This document shows positions 9,250-17,600 of a stretch of 64,000 nucleotides of DNA, in pieces. The position numbers and the translations under genes were made by a program. The notes beneath the pieces are model-generated. The model saw nothing but the letters and a program-made list of their open reading frames with translations. It was not told the origin of the DNA and made no database searches. Origin of the DNA: Pseudoduganella namucuonensis. Lineage in GTDB: Bacteria > Pseudomonadota > Gammaproteobacteria > Burkholderiales > Burkholderiaceae_D. Position 1 is the first letter of the stretch. Every line of letters begins with the position of its first letter. The stretch is taken from the NCBI RefSeq assembly GCF_900116645.1, contig NZ_FPBO01000023.1:79441-143440 (forward strand), in the 5' to 3' direction.

Positions 9250-10439
9250 TGCACCACTCCCTCGGCGCGCATGCGCGCGATGTCCTGCTCGCCGTAACCC
9301 AGTTCCGCCAGTACCGACGAGGTGTGCTCGCCCAGCGCGGGCCCCTGCCAGCGCACCTCGCCCGGCGTTTCCGACAGGGTGGGCACGATGCCCGGCATCT
9401 TCACCGCCTGGCCGCCCGGCAGTTCGGCGTCCAGCAGCATGCCGCGCGCCTGGTAGTGCGGGTCCGCGACGATGTCGGCCACCGAATAGATGCGACCCGC
9501 CGGCACGCCGGCCTCCTTCAGCACGCCCAGCACGTAGGCGATGGTGTGGGAGCTGGTCCATTCGGCGATGATCGCGTCCAGCATCACCACCTGCGCCACG
9601 CGGCCGTCGTTGGAGGCCAGCGCCGGGTCGTCCGCCAGGCCGCCCCTGCCGATGGCCCGCATCAGGCGCTTGAAGATGGGATCGCTGTTGCCGGCGATGA
9701 CGACGTAGCCGCCATCCTTGGTGGGATAGGTGTTGGAAGGCGCGATGCCGGGCAGCGCCCCGCCGCTGCGTTCGCGCACATGGCCCAGCAGGTCGTATTC
9801 CGGCACCAGGCTCTCCATCAGGTTGAACACGCTCTCCACCAGCGACACGTCCACCACCTGGCCGTTGCCCTGTCCGGTTTTCACGCGCAGCACCGACATC
9901 AGCGCCCCCATCACCGCGTGCAGCGACGCCAGGGAGTCGCCCAGGCTGACACCGGCGCGGGCCGGGGCGCCGTTCGGTTCGCCGGTGGTGTAGCGGATGC
10001 CGCCCATGGCCTCGCCGATGGCGCCGAAGCCCGGCCGGTCCTTGTAGGGGCCGGTCTGGCCGTAGCCCGAAATGCGCACCATGGTCAGTTTCGGGTTCAG
10101 CGCGTGCAGCACGTCCCAGCCCAGGCCCAGCTTTTCCAGCGCGCCCGGCTTCAGGTTCTCGATCAGCACGTCCGCGCCCTCGGCCAGGCGCTTGACCAGC
10201 TCCACGCCCTCGGCGGCCTTCAGGTTGACCGAAATGGATTTCTTGTTGCGGCTCTGCAGATACCACCAGAGCGACGTGCCCTCGTGCAGCTTGCGCCATT
10301 TGCGTATGGGATCGCCTTCGCCCGGCGCCTCGATCTTGACGACGTCCGCGCCGAATTCGGCCATCATGCGCGCCGCGAACGGCGCGGCGATCAGCGTGCC
10401 GATCTCGATTACCTTGATTCCTGTGAGTGGTCCACTCAT
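9246..10439 (-). CDS. CaiB/BaiF family class III CoA-transferase
   Basis: A 397-residue class III CoA-transferase that moves CoA between acyl groups. The N-terminus (LTGIKVIEIG) and the GDSLASLHAV segment with the predicted catalytic Asp168 fit the family. The start at 10439 is chosen because an AGGAGGAGA ribosome site sits just upstream; the longer frame from 10511 has no support. It is the first gene of the three-gene catabolic unit (CoA-transferase, lyase, carrier). The preceding LysR gene on the same strand is the likely regulator. Confidence 0.92.
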   Translation of the reverse strand: MSGPLTGIKVIEIGTLIAAPFAARMMAEFGADVVKIEAPGEGDPIRKWRKLHEGTSLWWYLQSRNKKSISVNLKAAEGVELVKRLAEGADVLIENLKPGALEKLGLGWDVLHALNPKLTMVRISGYGQTGPYKDRPGFGAIGEAMGGIRYTTGEPNGAPARAGVSLGDSLASLHAVMGALMSVLRVKTGQGNGQVVDVSLVESVFNLMESLVPEYDLLGHVRERSGGALPGIAPSNTYPTKDGGYVVIAGNSDPIFKRLMRAIGRGGLADDPALASNDGRVAQVVMLDAIIAEWTSSHTIAYVLGVLKEAGVPAGRIYSVADIVADPHYQARGMLLDAELPGGQAVKMPGIVPTLSETPGEVRWQGPALGEHTSSVLAELGYGEQDIARMRAEGVVQ

Positions 10440-10514
10440 GGTTGTCTCCTCCTGTTGATGGCTATCAGGATAGAGCCGCCGGGGGGCGCCGGTCCAACCG
10501 TAAGATTTCAAGCT

Positions 10515-10535
10515 GCGTTCGCGAAACGCGAACGC
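10515..10535. promoter_or_regulatory. Perfect 9-bp inverted repeat upstream of the CoA-transferase
   Basis: GCGTTCGCG and CGCGAACGC flank an AAA loop, 75 bases before the CoA-transferase start. It could be a hairpin terminator for the LysR gene or an operator. There is no clear T-run after it on the minus strand. Confidence 0.4.
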
Positions 10536-10566
10536 TCGGTGCGGGTTCGGCCAGCGCCGTCACCCA

Positions 10567-10632
10567 GGGGACAGACCCGCGGTCCGCGCCGCGTGCCTCT
10601 GCGCCGGCTTGTGGCGCGGACGGTCTGTCCCC
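10567..10632. repeat. 66-bp inverted-repeat element, copy 1
   Basis: Outer arms GGGGACAGACC (10567-10577) and GGTCTGTCCCC (10622-10632), with inner GC-rich complementary stretches. The right arm ends 3 bases before the stop codon of the LysR gene. A second element of the same length and same arms lies at 24956-25021. It is likely a REP-like dispersed palindrome, possibly acting as a terminator. Confidence 0.75.
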
Positions 10633-10635
10633 GGT

Positions 10636-11559
10636 TTAGCCGGCCGCGCGCGCCTCGGCCGCGGAAAGATGATCGAACAGCACCCGCGTCACGGGCGACA
10701 GTGACAGCGGGTCGCGCACCACGATCCTCAGCTCGCGCTCGGCCCAGCCATCCTCCAGCTCGACGGAAACCAAGCCGAGTGGCCGCCCTATGGCCTGGAA
10801 CACTTCGCGCGGAATCACGCCCAGCCCCATGCCCACCTGCGCCATGCGGCACACCGCGTCGAAGCCCGGCACCTGTATCCGCACTTGCAGCGCCCTGCCC
10901 GCCTCGCGCGCCGCCAGGTGCATGCGCGAGTTGATGGAGCTATTCACGTGCAGGCCCACATGGTCGCAATCCAGCGTCGCCGCGAACGGCAGGCGCTGGT
11001 GGCTGGCCAGCTCATGGTCCGGGCGCATCACCAGCACCAGGGAATCGTACCGGTACAGCGTGGAATGCAGGCCGCGTATATCGACATCGCCCGAGCAAAT
11101 GCCGATATCGGCCCAGCTGTCCTCCACCCCGCGCACCACGCTGTCGCTGGGGCGCTCCTCCAGCTCCAGCTTGACCTGTGCGTGCAGCTGCAGAAAGGCG
11201 CGCAAGTCCTCTGGCAGGAACTGCACGATGGCCGACAGGTTGGCCACCATGCGCGCGTAGCCCCGCACGCCTTGCGCGTGCTCGGCCAGTTCGATGCCGA
11301 TCTTCTCCACGCTGAGCAGCATGCGGCGCGCGTGGGTCAGCAAGGTCTGGCCGGCCGGAGTCAGCTCCATGCCGCGCGCCTTGCGCGAAAACAGCGCCAC
11401 GCCCACCGCCTGCTCCAGGTCCACCAGGCGCTTGCTGGCGGCGGAAACGGCGATGGCCTCGCGCTCCGCGGCGCGGGTCAGCGTGCCCTCCTCCTGCACC
11501 GCGAGGAAGAGTTGCAGGGTGGTGAGGTCGAGCTTACGGAGGAGATTGATGATGGCCAT
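10636..11559 (-). CDS. LysR-family transcriptional regulator
   Basis: A 307-residue LysR-type regulator. The helix-turn-helix lies in about residues 7-60 (LTTLQLFLAVQEEGTLTRAA ... AASKRLVDLE), followed by the periplasmic-binding-protein-like effector domain. Start 11559 is preferred to 11592 because AGGAAAG precedes it at good spacing. It lies upstream of the CoA-transferase / lyase / MFS genes in the same direction, 196 bases away, so it probably controls them in response to a related acid. Effector unknown. Confidence 0.9.
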   Translation of the reverse strand: MAIINLLRKLDLTTLQLFLAVQEEGTLTRAAEREAIAVSAASKRLVDLEQAVGVALFSRKARGMELTPAGQTLLTHARRMLLSVEKIGIELAEHAQGVRGYARMVANLSAIVQFLPEDLRAFLQLHAQVKLELEERPSDSVVRGVEDSWADIGICSGDVDIRGLHSTLYRYDSLVLVMRPDHELASHQRLPFAATLDCDHVGLHVNSSINSRMHLAAREAGRALQVRIQVPGFDAVCRMAQVGMGLGVIPREVFQAIGRPLGLVSVELEDGWAERELRIVVRDPLSLSPVTRVLFDHLSAAEARAAG

Positions 11560-11595
11560 GCGTGAACTTTCCTGGCGTCCTATTGATTTCAAGCT

Positions 11596-12108
11596 TTAAC
11601 GAGCAGTATTTTTGGAGCAAGCTGAAGCATCGTTTTTTGTTTCAGACAAGGACGTTACAACTCCTTGTTCAACGGTCAGAACCTGCTTTACTGAATATAT
11701 CGGCCGGACAGCGTTGTCGTAGCATAGAAATCCAATTTGAGTTTTAAACGTGCCGGTAAGCCAGTTTGCCAAAGCCGGACTTTCAAAATCAGGATAGACC
11801 TCACGAAGAGAGACTTCGCCACCACATTTGAGAAGACCGGTCAGCCATAACTTTCCTGACTCGAGCTTGAATTTTCCCACCGGCCCACCTATCGCCGAGC
11901 ATCCGACATCCGCCTTTTTCATCGTGATCAAACGTTCAGAGGGCGGCAACTTCATCCAACAGCATTCCGACGGAAAAATCCATCCGCTTTTCGCGCCCAC
12001 TACATACTGGTCATGTAGCGGTTCTGTTGCGAAAGTTTTTTCTCCAATAGCTATGCCGACAAGGAAAAAACCAATTTTTCTTAGCCGCGGCCAAAAATTC
12101 TTCTCCAT
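11596..12108 (-). CDS. Hypothetical protein with N-terminal signal-like segment
   Basis: A 170-residue protein I do not recognise. The first 30 residues look like a signal peptide or anchor (KIGFFLVGIAIGEKTFA). The remainder has six cysteines or so, including Cys-Cys in the PSECCWMKL segment and a pair around KCGGE and LCYD. An AAGG ribosome site precedes the ATG. The base composition is clearly more AT-rich than its neighbours, which suggests recent acquisition. It sits between the LysR gene and the lactonase, all on the minus strand. Confidence 0.6.
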   Translation of the reverse strand: MEKNFWPRLRKIGFFLVGIAIGEKTFATEPLHDQYVVGAKSGWIFPSECCWMKLPPSERLITMKKADVGCSAIGGPVGKFKLESGKLWLTGLLKCGGEVSLREVYPDFESPALANWLTGTFKTQIGFLCYDNAVRPIYSVKQVLTVEQGVVTSLSETKNDASACSKNTAR

Positions 12109-12167
12109 TGCTCTACCTTAAGATTGCAACGCACGCTGTGAAGGAATGTCCGCTTGGGCTGAAAGCA

Positions 12168-12208
12168 GGCGCAAGAGTAGCCGACCACTCTGGGAGCCCT
12201 CTTGCGCC
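12168..12208. terminator. Inverted repeat downstream of lactonase gene
   Basis: GGCGCAAGAG (12168-12177) pairs with CTCTTGCGCC (12199-12208) around a 21-base loop, 25 bases after the minus-strand lactonase stop. There is no U-tract, so termination is only a possibility. Confidence 0.4.
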
Positions 12209-12232
12209 AATGATCATATCATTTCAGCAACA

Positions 12233-13393
12233 TCATTTTGAGCCATTCGCCACACCGCCAAACAGCACGCAAATCGGCGAAGGCGTATGAATCACGCTGC
12301 GATTGTAGGTCAGCTCGCCGGTCTGCTGGTTCACCGCGAAGCTGGCCAGCGAGTGGGAATCCTGGCCGGCCGCCAGCAGCCACTTCCCGGCCGGGTCGAG
12401 GCTGAAGTTGCGCGGCGTGGCGCCCCGCACATTGGTGCGGCTGATGACGCTCAGGTCGCCGCTGGCCGCGTCCACGGCGAACGCCGTGATGGTGTCGTGC
12501 CCCCGGTTGGCCGAGTAGACGAACTTGCCCGACGGGTGCACATGGATTTCGGACGCGCTGGTGAAGCGCTCCTTGGCCAGGTCCGCTTTCGAGACCGTGG
12601 GGATGGTGTTCTTCAGCGTCATCCTGCCGGCCGCCGCGTCGTAGTCGAAGACCGAGACGCTCAGGTCGAGCTCGTTGAGCACATAGATCCATTTGCCATT
12701 CGGATGGAACTTCATGTGGCGCGGGCCGCCGCCGGGCGGCACGGCGCCGAAACCGTGCGGCGTCAGCTTGGCGGTGGCGGCGTCCACCTTGTAGATGACG
12801 ACCTTGTCCAGCCCCAGGTCCGGTATGAAGGCGTAGCGGTTGTCGGGCGAAAAGCCGGCCCAGTGGGCGTGCGATCCGTCCTGGCGGCCGGGAACGACCT
12901 TGGCGCCGCCCTGCTGCTTGATGAGCTCGGTACGCGCCAGCAGGGAACCGTCCGCGTTCAGCGAGAACGCGGCAACCGAACCGCCGCCGTACTGCGCCGT
13001 GATCAACGTCCTAGCGGTCGGGTCGATCGCCAGGTGCGCGGCGCCGCCATCGCCGATGGGCAGCGAGTTCATCAGTTTCAGGCCGGGCTTGCCGTCCGCC
13101 GCGGCCAGCGCGTAGGCGGCCACCACGTCCTGGCCGTTCAGGGCGCCCACCGCGTAAAGCACTTTGCCGTTGGGGTGCAGGGCCAGGAATCCGGGACCGT
13201 TCATCTGCGCCACCAGGCGGGACTCGGACAGCTTTCCGGTCTCGGTGTCGAGCGTGGTGTGGTAGATGCCCTTGCTCAGCTGGCTTGAGTCGGTACCCAG
13301 CCAAACGTCTTGCTGTGCCGCGTACGCGGAATGGGCCAGCATGGCGGCGAGGCCGCCGGCGATGGCGATGCGTTTCAGAAGGTTCTTGGCCAA
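12233..13393 (-). CDS. Secreted lactonase-family beta-propeller protein (Pgl/YbhE-like)
   Basis: A 386-residue seven-bladed-propeller protein related to 6-phosphogluconolactonase (YbhE) and 3-carboxymuconate cyclase. Repeated blade motifs of the type HPNGKVLYAV, HPNGKWIYVLNE and HPSGKFVYSANRG are easily seen, and the C-terminus TPSPICVLF is typical of the family. Unlike cytoplasmic Pgl it begins with a signal peptide (MAKNLLKR ... HSAYA-AQ), so it probably acts in the periplasm. Its substrate is therefore uncertain and a pentose-phosphate role is unlikely. Confidence 0.82.
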   Translation of the reverse strand: MAKNLLKRIAIAGGLAAMLAHSAYAAQQDVWLGTDSSQLSKGIYHTTLDTETGKLSESRLVAQMNGPGFLALHPNGKVLYAVGALNGQDVVAAYALAAADGKPGLKLMNSLPIGDGGAAHLAIDPTARTLITAQYGGGSVAAFSLNADGSLLARTELIKQQGGAKVVPGRQDGSHAHWAGFSPDNRYAFIPDLGLDKVVIYKVDAATAKLTPHGFGAVPPGGGPRHMKFHPNGKWIYVLNELDLSVSVFDYDAAAGRMTLKNTIPTVSKADLAKERFTSASEIHVHPSGKFVYSANRGHDTITAFAVDAASGDLSVISRTNVRGATPRNFSLDPAGKWLLAAGQDSHSLASFAVNQQTGELTYNRSVIHTPSPICVLFGGVANGSK

Positions 13394-13473
13394 TGTGGCT
13401 CCTTGCGTAAGGTTGGCGTTTCGTCAGTGGACGCAATGATAGCAAAGGGGCGACCGCCGTAGAGCGGCGTGCC

Positions 13474-13479
13474 TATAAT
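13474..13479 (+). promoter_or_regulatory. Candidate -10 box for the DUF2252 gene
   Basis: Perfect TATAAT, 29 bases before the ATG at 13509; no convincing -35 at 16-18 bases. Confidence 0.3.
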
Positions 13480-13508
13480 TGCCGGGACACTCCGCATAAG
13501 GACGCGCC

Positions 13509-14729
13509 ATGAACACTATCCAACGTACCGGCCTGGTGGCCGCCGAAATAGACCGTCACAACGCGCAGTTCGTCGCCGCCAATCGCGGGGACGTCGAACG
13601 CAAGATCGAGAAGATAAAGGCCAGCCCCTTCCAGTTCTACCGCGGCACCGCCCATCTCTTCTATCACGACATGAGAACGTCCACGCCGGACAGCACCGGC
13701 GCGCTGGCGGCGGCCTGGCTGTGCGGCGACGCGCACATCGCCAACTTCGGATCGGTGCTGGACAGCGGCGACAAGCAGGTGTTCGCCATCGGCGATTTCG
13801 ACGAGGGCTATGTGGGGCCGTTCATCTGGGAGCTGCGCCGCCTGGCCGCCAGCCTGGTGCTGGCCGCCAGGGACAACAAGCTGCCCGGCGCGGACGATCC
13901 GGTCGTCATCGCCCCCGCCATCCACGCGATGGCCGCGGCCTACCGGGACACCATCCTGCAACCATACGCGCAACTGGCGGAGGATAACACCAGCGGCGTG
14001 GTGCGCGACACCATTGTCGCGGGCGCGGAAAACAAGCCGGGCAAGCTGCTGAAGAAGTACACGGAAGCCGGCCGCTTCAACCTGCAGAAGAAGAAGGACG
14101 ACCTGGCGCCGCTGCAGCCCGCGCGCCATCAGGCGGTCGCGGCGGCGGTCGCGGCCCACGTGGGCGCCAGCAATCGCGTGCTGGACGTTTGCCAGCGCGT
14201 CGGCGCGGGCGTGGGCAGCCTGGGCAAACTGCGCTACTACGCGCTACTGGAAACGGGCGTGATACTGGAGCTGAAACAGGCGACGCAAAGCGCCGTGACC
14301 ATCGCGGCGGACGGCATGCTGCCGCCGGCCATCTACCAGCATCACGAAGGCTGCCGCATCGCCAGGACCGAATGGGCGCACATGGTCAATCCCGACCCGC
14401 TGTCCAGCTATACGACCATCGAGGGCGTGGCCTTTTACGTGCACGAGAAATCGCCTCGCCAGGAGGACTTCGAGGTGAAGGACCTGGATAGCGTGCCCAA
14501 GCTGATGGAGGCCGCGCCCTACCTGGGCCGCGCGGTGGCCACGGCGCATGCGCTGGCGGCGGCCACCTATCGCGCGGCCCTGCCCATTGACATGGCCCCG
14601 GTGGTGGACGCGGCCAACACGGCCGGCTTCCTGGACGAACTGGCGGACTTCGCGTTCGGCTACGCCGCGCAGACGGAGCGCGACTGGGCGGCGTGGAAAG
14701 CGGCGCCGGCTACGCCGCCCGCAGCGTAG
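13509..14729 (+). CDS. DUF2252 family protein
   Basis: A 406-residue DUF2252 protein. The family shows distant similarity to the aminoglycoside-phosphotransferase / kinase fold: GDAHIANFG at 73-81 resembles a catalytic loop and GDFDEG at 95-100 a metal-binding DFD. FYRGTAHLFYHDM (43-55) is also conserved in the family. Function is not established. An AAGGA ribosome site precedes the ATG. The last 20 bases overlap the 3' end of metC on the other strand. Confidence 0.85.
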   Translation: MNTIQRTGLVAAEIDRHNAQFVAANRGDVERKIEKIKASPFQFYRGTAHLFYHDMRTSTPDSTGALAAAWLCGDAHIANFGSVLDSGDKQVFAIGDFDEGYVGPFIWELRRLAASLVLAARDNKLPGADDPVVIAPAIHAMAAAYRDTILQPYAQLAEDNTSGVVRDTIVAGAENKPGKLLKKYTEAGRFNLQKKKDDLAPLQPARHQAVAAAVAAHVGASNRVLDVCQRVGAGVGSLGKLRYYALLETGVILELKQATQSAVTIAADGMLPPAIYQHHEGCRIARTEWAHMVNPDPLSSYTTIEGVAFYVHEKSPRQEDFEVKDLDSVPKLMEAAPYLGRAVATAHALAAATYRAALPIDMAPVVDAANTAGFLDELADFAFGYAAQTERDWAAWKAAPATPPAA

Positions 14730-15882
14730 CGAGGGCCCGCTCGATGTCGGCGATCAGGTCGTCCGGGTCTTCCAGGCCGATGTTGAAGCGGACCAGGACG
14801 CCGCCGTCCTTCCACTCCTTGCGCATGGCCTGGATGCGGTACGGCACCGCCAGGCTGTTGGCGCCGCCCCAGCTGTAGCCGATGCCGAACAGCGTCAGCG
14901 CGTCGACGAAGCGGTCGGTCTGCTCCTCCGTGTAGCGGGCGTCGAACAGCACCGAGAACAGGCCGCCGGCGCCGGTGAAGTCGCGTTTCCAGTTCTCGTG
15001 GCCGGGGCAATCCTCGAAGGCGGGATGCAGCACCCTGCCGATCTCCGGCCGCGCCTTCAGCCACGCAGCCACCTTGCGCGCGCCGGAGTCGTGCGCCTCG
15101 AAGCGCATCTTCATGGTGGGCAGGCCACGCAGCACCAGGTAGGTGTCGTCCGCGCTGACGCCCATGCCAAGCCGCATGTGGGCGGTGGCGACGCGTTCGT
15201 GCACGCCGCGGTCGCGCGTGATGACGGCGCCCATCAGCACGTCCGAGCCGCCGGACTGGTACTTGGTCAGCGCCTGCATGATGATGTCCACGCCCAGATC
15301 GAAGCCGCGCAGCGCCAGGCCGGCGGACCAGGTGTTGTCCAGCGCGACCAGGGCGCCCTTGTCGTGCGCGGCCTTGCAGATGGCCGCCAGGTCCGGCACC
15401 TCCATCGACACCGACCCGGGCGCCTCGGTCCACACCAGTTTCGTGTTCGGCTGGATCAGCGCGGCGATGCCGGCGCCGATCAGCGGGTCGTAATAGCGCG
15501 CGGTGATGCCGTAGTCCTGCTGCAGCCAGCGTCCCAGCTCGCGGTTGGGGTTGTAGACGTTATCGGGCAGCAGCACGTCGTCGCCGGTCTTGAGCAGCGC
15601 GAAGTCGATCATGGCGATGGCCGCCAGGCCGCTAGGCGCCAGCAGGCAGAACTCGCCGCCCTCGATCTCGGCCAGGCGCGCCTCCAGCGTGAAGGTCGTG
15701 GGCGTGCCGTGCAGGCCGTAGGTGTAGGCGTTCTTCTCCTTCCACTCGCCCGAGCGCAGCGCGGCGACGTCCTTGAACAGCACGGTCGACGCGTGGTGGA
15801 TGGCGGTCGGGAAGGCGTCGAAGCCCGGCGGGGCCTCGTAGCTCGAGTGGATCAGCGCGGTCTGCAGGGATTTTTTGGTCAT
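14710..15882 (-). CDS. metC: Cystathionine beta-lyase
   Basis: A PLP enzyme of the Cys/Met metabolism family that converts cystathionine to homocysteine, pyruvate and ammonia. Start 15882 gives 390 residues. NAYTYGLHGTPTT (51-63) binds the cofactor phosphate, LDNTWSAG (181-188) holds the cofactor Asp, and Lys207 in ALTKYQSGGSD is the Schiff-base lysine. The long frame from 15912 would start within the rimO terminator and is not preferred. Its 3' end overlaps the DUF2252 gene. Confidence 0.9.
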   Translation of the reverse strand: MTKKSLQTALIHSSYEAPPGFDAFPTAIHHASTVLFKDVAALRSGEWKEKNAYTYGLHGTPTTFTLEARLAEIEGGEFCLLAPSGLAAIAMIDFALLKTGDDVLLPDNVYNPNRELGRWLQQDYGITARYYDPLIGAGIAALIQPNTKLVWTEAPGSVSMEVPDLAAICKAAHDKGALVALDNTWSAGLALRGFDLGVDIIMQALTKYQSGGSDVLMGAVITRDRGVHERVATAHMRLGMGVSADDTYLVLRGLPTMKMRFEAHDSGARKVAAWLKARPEIGRVLHPAFEDCPGHENWKRDFTGAGGLFSVLFDARYTEEQTDRFVDALTLFGIGYSWGGANSLAVPYRIQAMRKEWKDGGVLVRFNIGLEDPDDLIADIERALATLRAA

Positions 15883-15893
15883 GGCTCGCAATG

Positions 15894-15928
15894 AAAAAAA
15901 GGCGGAGCGCATGGTGCGCGTCCGCCTT
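15894..15928 (-). terminator. Rho-independent terminator of rimO
   Basis: On the minus strand a GC-rich stem (AGGCGGACGCGC paired with GCGCTCCGCCT, one bulge) is followed by seven T residues. It lies 26 bases after the rimO stop and just before metC, so the two genes are separate units. Confidence 0.85.
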
Positions 15929-15953
15929 ATGCATTCTACAACTGTTTAGAAAC

Positions 15954-17351
15954 TCAGGAGTCGCCCCACAGGTCGTGCGCGTCGGCGCGGGTGATCTCGA
16001 CGTCCACGAACTGGCCCACGGCCAGCTTCTTGTGCGGCTCGTACGGCTTCTTCACATAGACCACGCCGTCGATCTCGGGCGCGTCGGCGGCCGAACGGCC
16101 CACGGCGCCGCTCGGCGTCAGTTCGTCGATCAACACGCGCACGGTCTTGCCGACCTTGGCCTGCAGGCGCTGGCGCGAAATCTCTTCCTGCAGCAGCATC
16201 ACGCGGCCGCGGCGCTCCTCGCGCACTTCCTCGGGCACGGGATTGTCCAGCAGGTTGGCGGTCGCGCCCTCCACCGGCGAGTAGGCGAAGCAGCCCAGGC
16301 GGTCGATCTGCGCTTCCTTCAGGAAGTCCAGCAGGTATTCGAACTCCGCCTCGGTCTCGCCGGGGAAGCCGGCGATGAAGGTGGAGCGGATGGTCAGGTC
16401 CGGATTCATCGCGCGCCAGGCCAGGATGCGGTCCAGGTTCTTCTCGCCGCTGGCGGGACGCTTCATGCGTTTCAACACATCGGGATGCGCGTGCTGCATG
16501 GGGATGTCCAGGTAGGGCAGCACGTGGCCGTCGCCCATCAGGGGGATCACCTGGTCCACGTGCGGGTAGGGGTAGACGTAGTGCAGGCGCACCCAGGCGC
16601 CGTACTGCTTGGCCAGCTGGCCCAGCGCTTCGGTCAGCTGCGTCATGTGGGTCTTGATCGGGCGGCCGTTCCAGAAGCCGGAGCGGAACTTCACGTCCAC
16701 GCCGTAGGCCGAGGTGTCCTGCGAGATGACCAGCAGTTCCTTGACGCCGGACTTGAACAGGTTCTCCGCTTCCAGCATCAGTTCGCCGATCGGGCGGGAC
16801 ACCAGGTCGCCGCGCATGGACGGGATGATGCAGAAGCTGCAGCGGTGGTTGCAGCCCTCGGAGATCTTCAGGTAGGCGTAGTGCTTCGGCGTCAGCTTGA
16901 CGCCCTGCGGCGGCAGCAGGTCCAGGAAGGGCTCGTGCGGCTTGGGCAGGTGGTGGTGGACCTCGGCCATCACTTCGCCCAGCGCGTGCGGTCCGGTCAC
17001 GGCCAGCACTTTCGGGTGCACCTTCTTGATCATGTCGTCGCCGGCGGCGTCCTTCTTCGCGCCCAGGCAGCCGGTCACGATGACCTTGCCGTTCGCGGCC
17101 AGCGCCTCGCCGATCGCGTCCAACGATTCCTGCACGGCGGCGTCGATGAAGCCGCAGGTGTTGACGATGACCAGGTCGGCGCCCTCGTACGATTTCGCCG
17201 TTTCGTAACCCTCGGCGCGCAGCTGGGTCAGGATGTTTTCGGAGTCGACCAGCGCCTTGGGGCAGCCGAGCGAAACGAATCCGACTTTCGGTGCGGCGCC
17301 GGCCGGTGCCGCTGCGGTTGCAGTCTTGGGAATACGGGAGATTTCTTGCAT
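15954..17351 (-). CDS. rimO: Ribosomal protein S12 methylthiotransferase RimO
   Basis: Radical-SAM enzyme that adds a methylthio group to an aspartate of ribosomal protein S12. The 465-residue protein has the N-terminal UPF0004 domain with Fe-S cysteines C30, C66 and C95, the radical-SAM CxxxCxxC at C167, C171 and C174, and a C-terminal TRAM domain. The extra 20 residues before PKVGFVSLGC are Ala-rich. A terminator follows the gene. Confidence 0.95.
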   Translation of the reverse strand: MQEISRIPKTATAAAPAGAAPKVGFVSLGCPKALVDSENILTQLRAEGYETAKSYEGADLVIVNTCGFIDAAVQESLDAIGEALAANGKVIVTGCLGAKKDAAGDDMIKKVHPKVLAVTGPHALGEVMAEVHHHLPKPHEPFLDLLPPQGVKLTPKHYAYLKISEGCNHRCSFCIIPSMRGDLVSRPIGELMLEAENLFKSGVKELLVISQDTSAYGVDVKFRSGFWNGRPIKTHMTQLTEALGQLAKQYGAWVRLHYVYPYPHVDQVIPLMGDGHVLPYLDIPMQHAHPDVLKRMKRPASGEKNLDRILAWRAMNPDLTIRSTFIAGFPGETEAEFEYLLDFLKEAQIDRLGCFAYSPVEGATANLLDNPVPEEVREERRGRVMLLQEEISRQRLQAKVGKTVRVLIDELTPSGAVGRSAADAPEIDGVVYVKKPYEPHKKLAVGQFVDVEITRADAHDLWGDS

Positions 17352-17600
17352 GGTGGATTGCTGGAGAATGTTTAAGCCAATCGGCCATTATACCCGATTA
17401 GCCCGCCACTTCCCGGAGGCGCGCGGCGACGGCGTGACAATTCGTGAGTATGCGGGCGGCGATTCCCACTATAGTACAAGACAGCCCCGATTCCCCCCTC
17501 CCGACAGGGTGCCAGCCAGCCCGATTTCCAGGCCGGCGCAAGGCGCGCGTGCGCGTGCGCCGACGACGCCGGCCCTCACCACCAGCGCCAGGGAGATGAC
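17352..17600. other. Intergenic stretch between rimO and the HExxE gene
   Basis: 249 bases between divergent genes. It must carry the promoters for both, but no -35/-10 pair is convincing. A TATAGT occurs at 17470-17475 and a GC-rich alternating stretch lies near 17541-17562. I see no gene or RNA in it. Confidence 0.5.
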
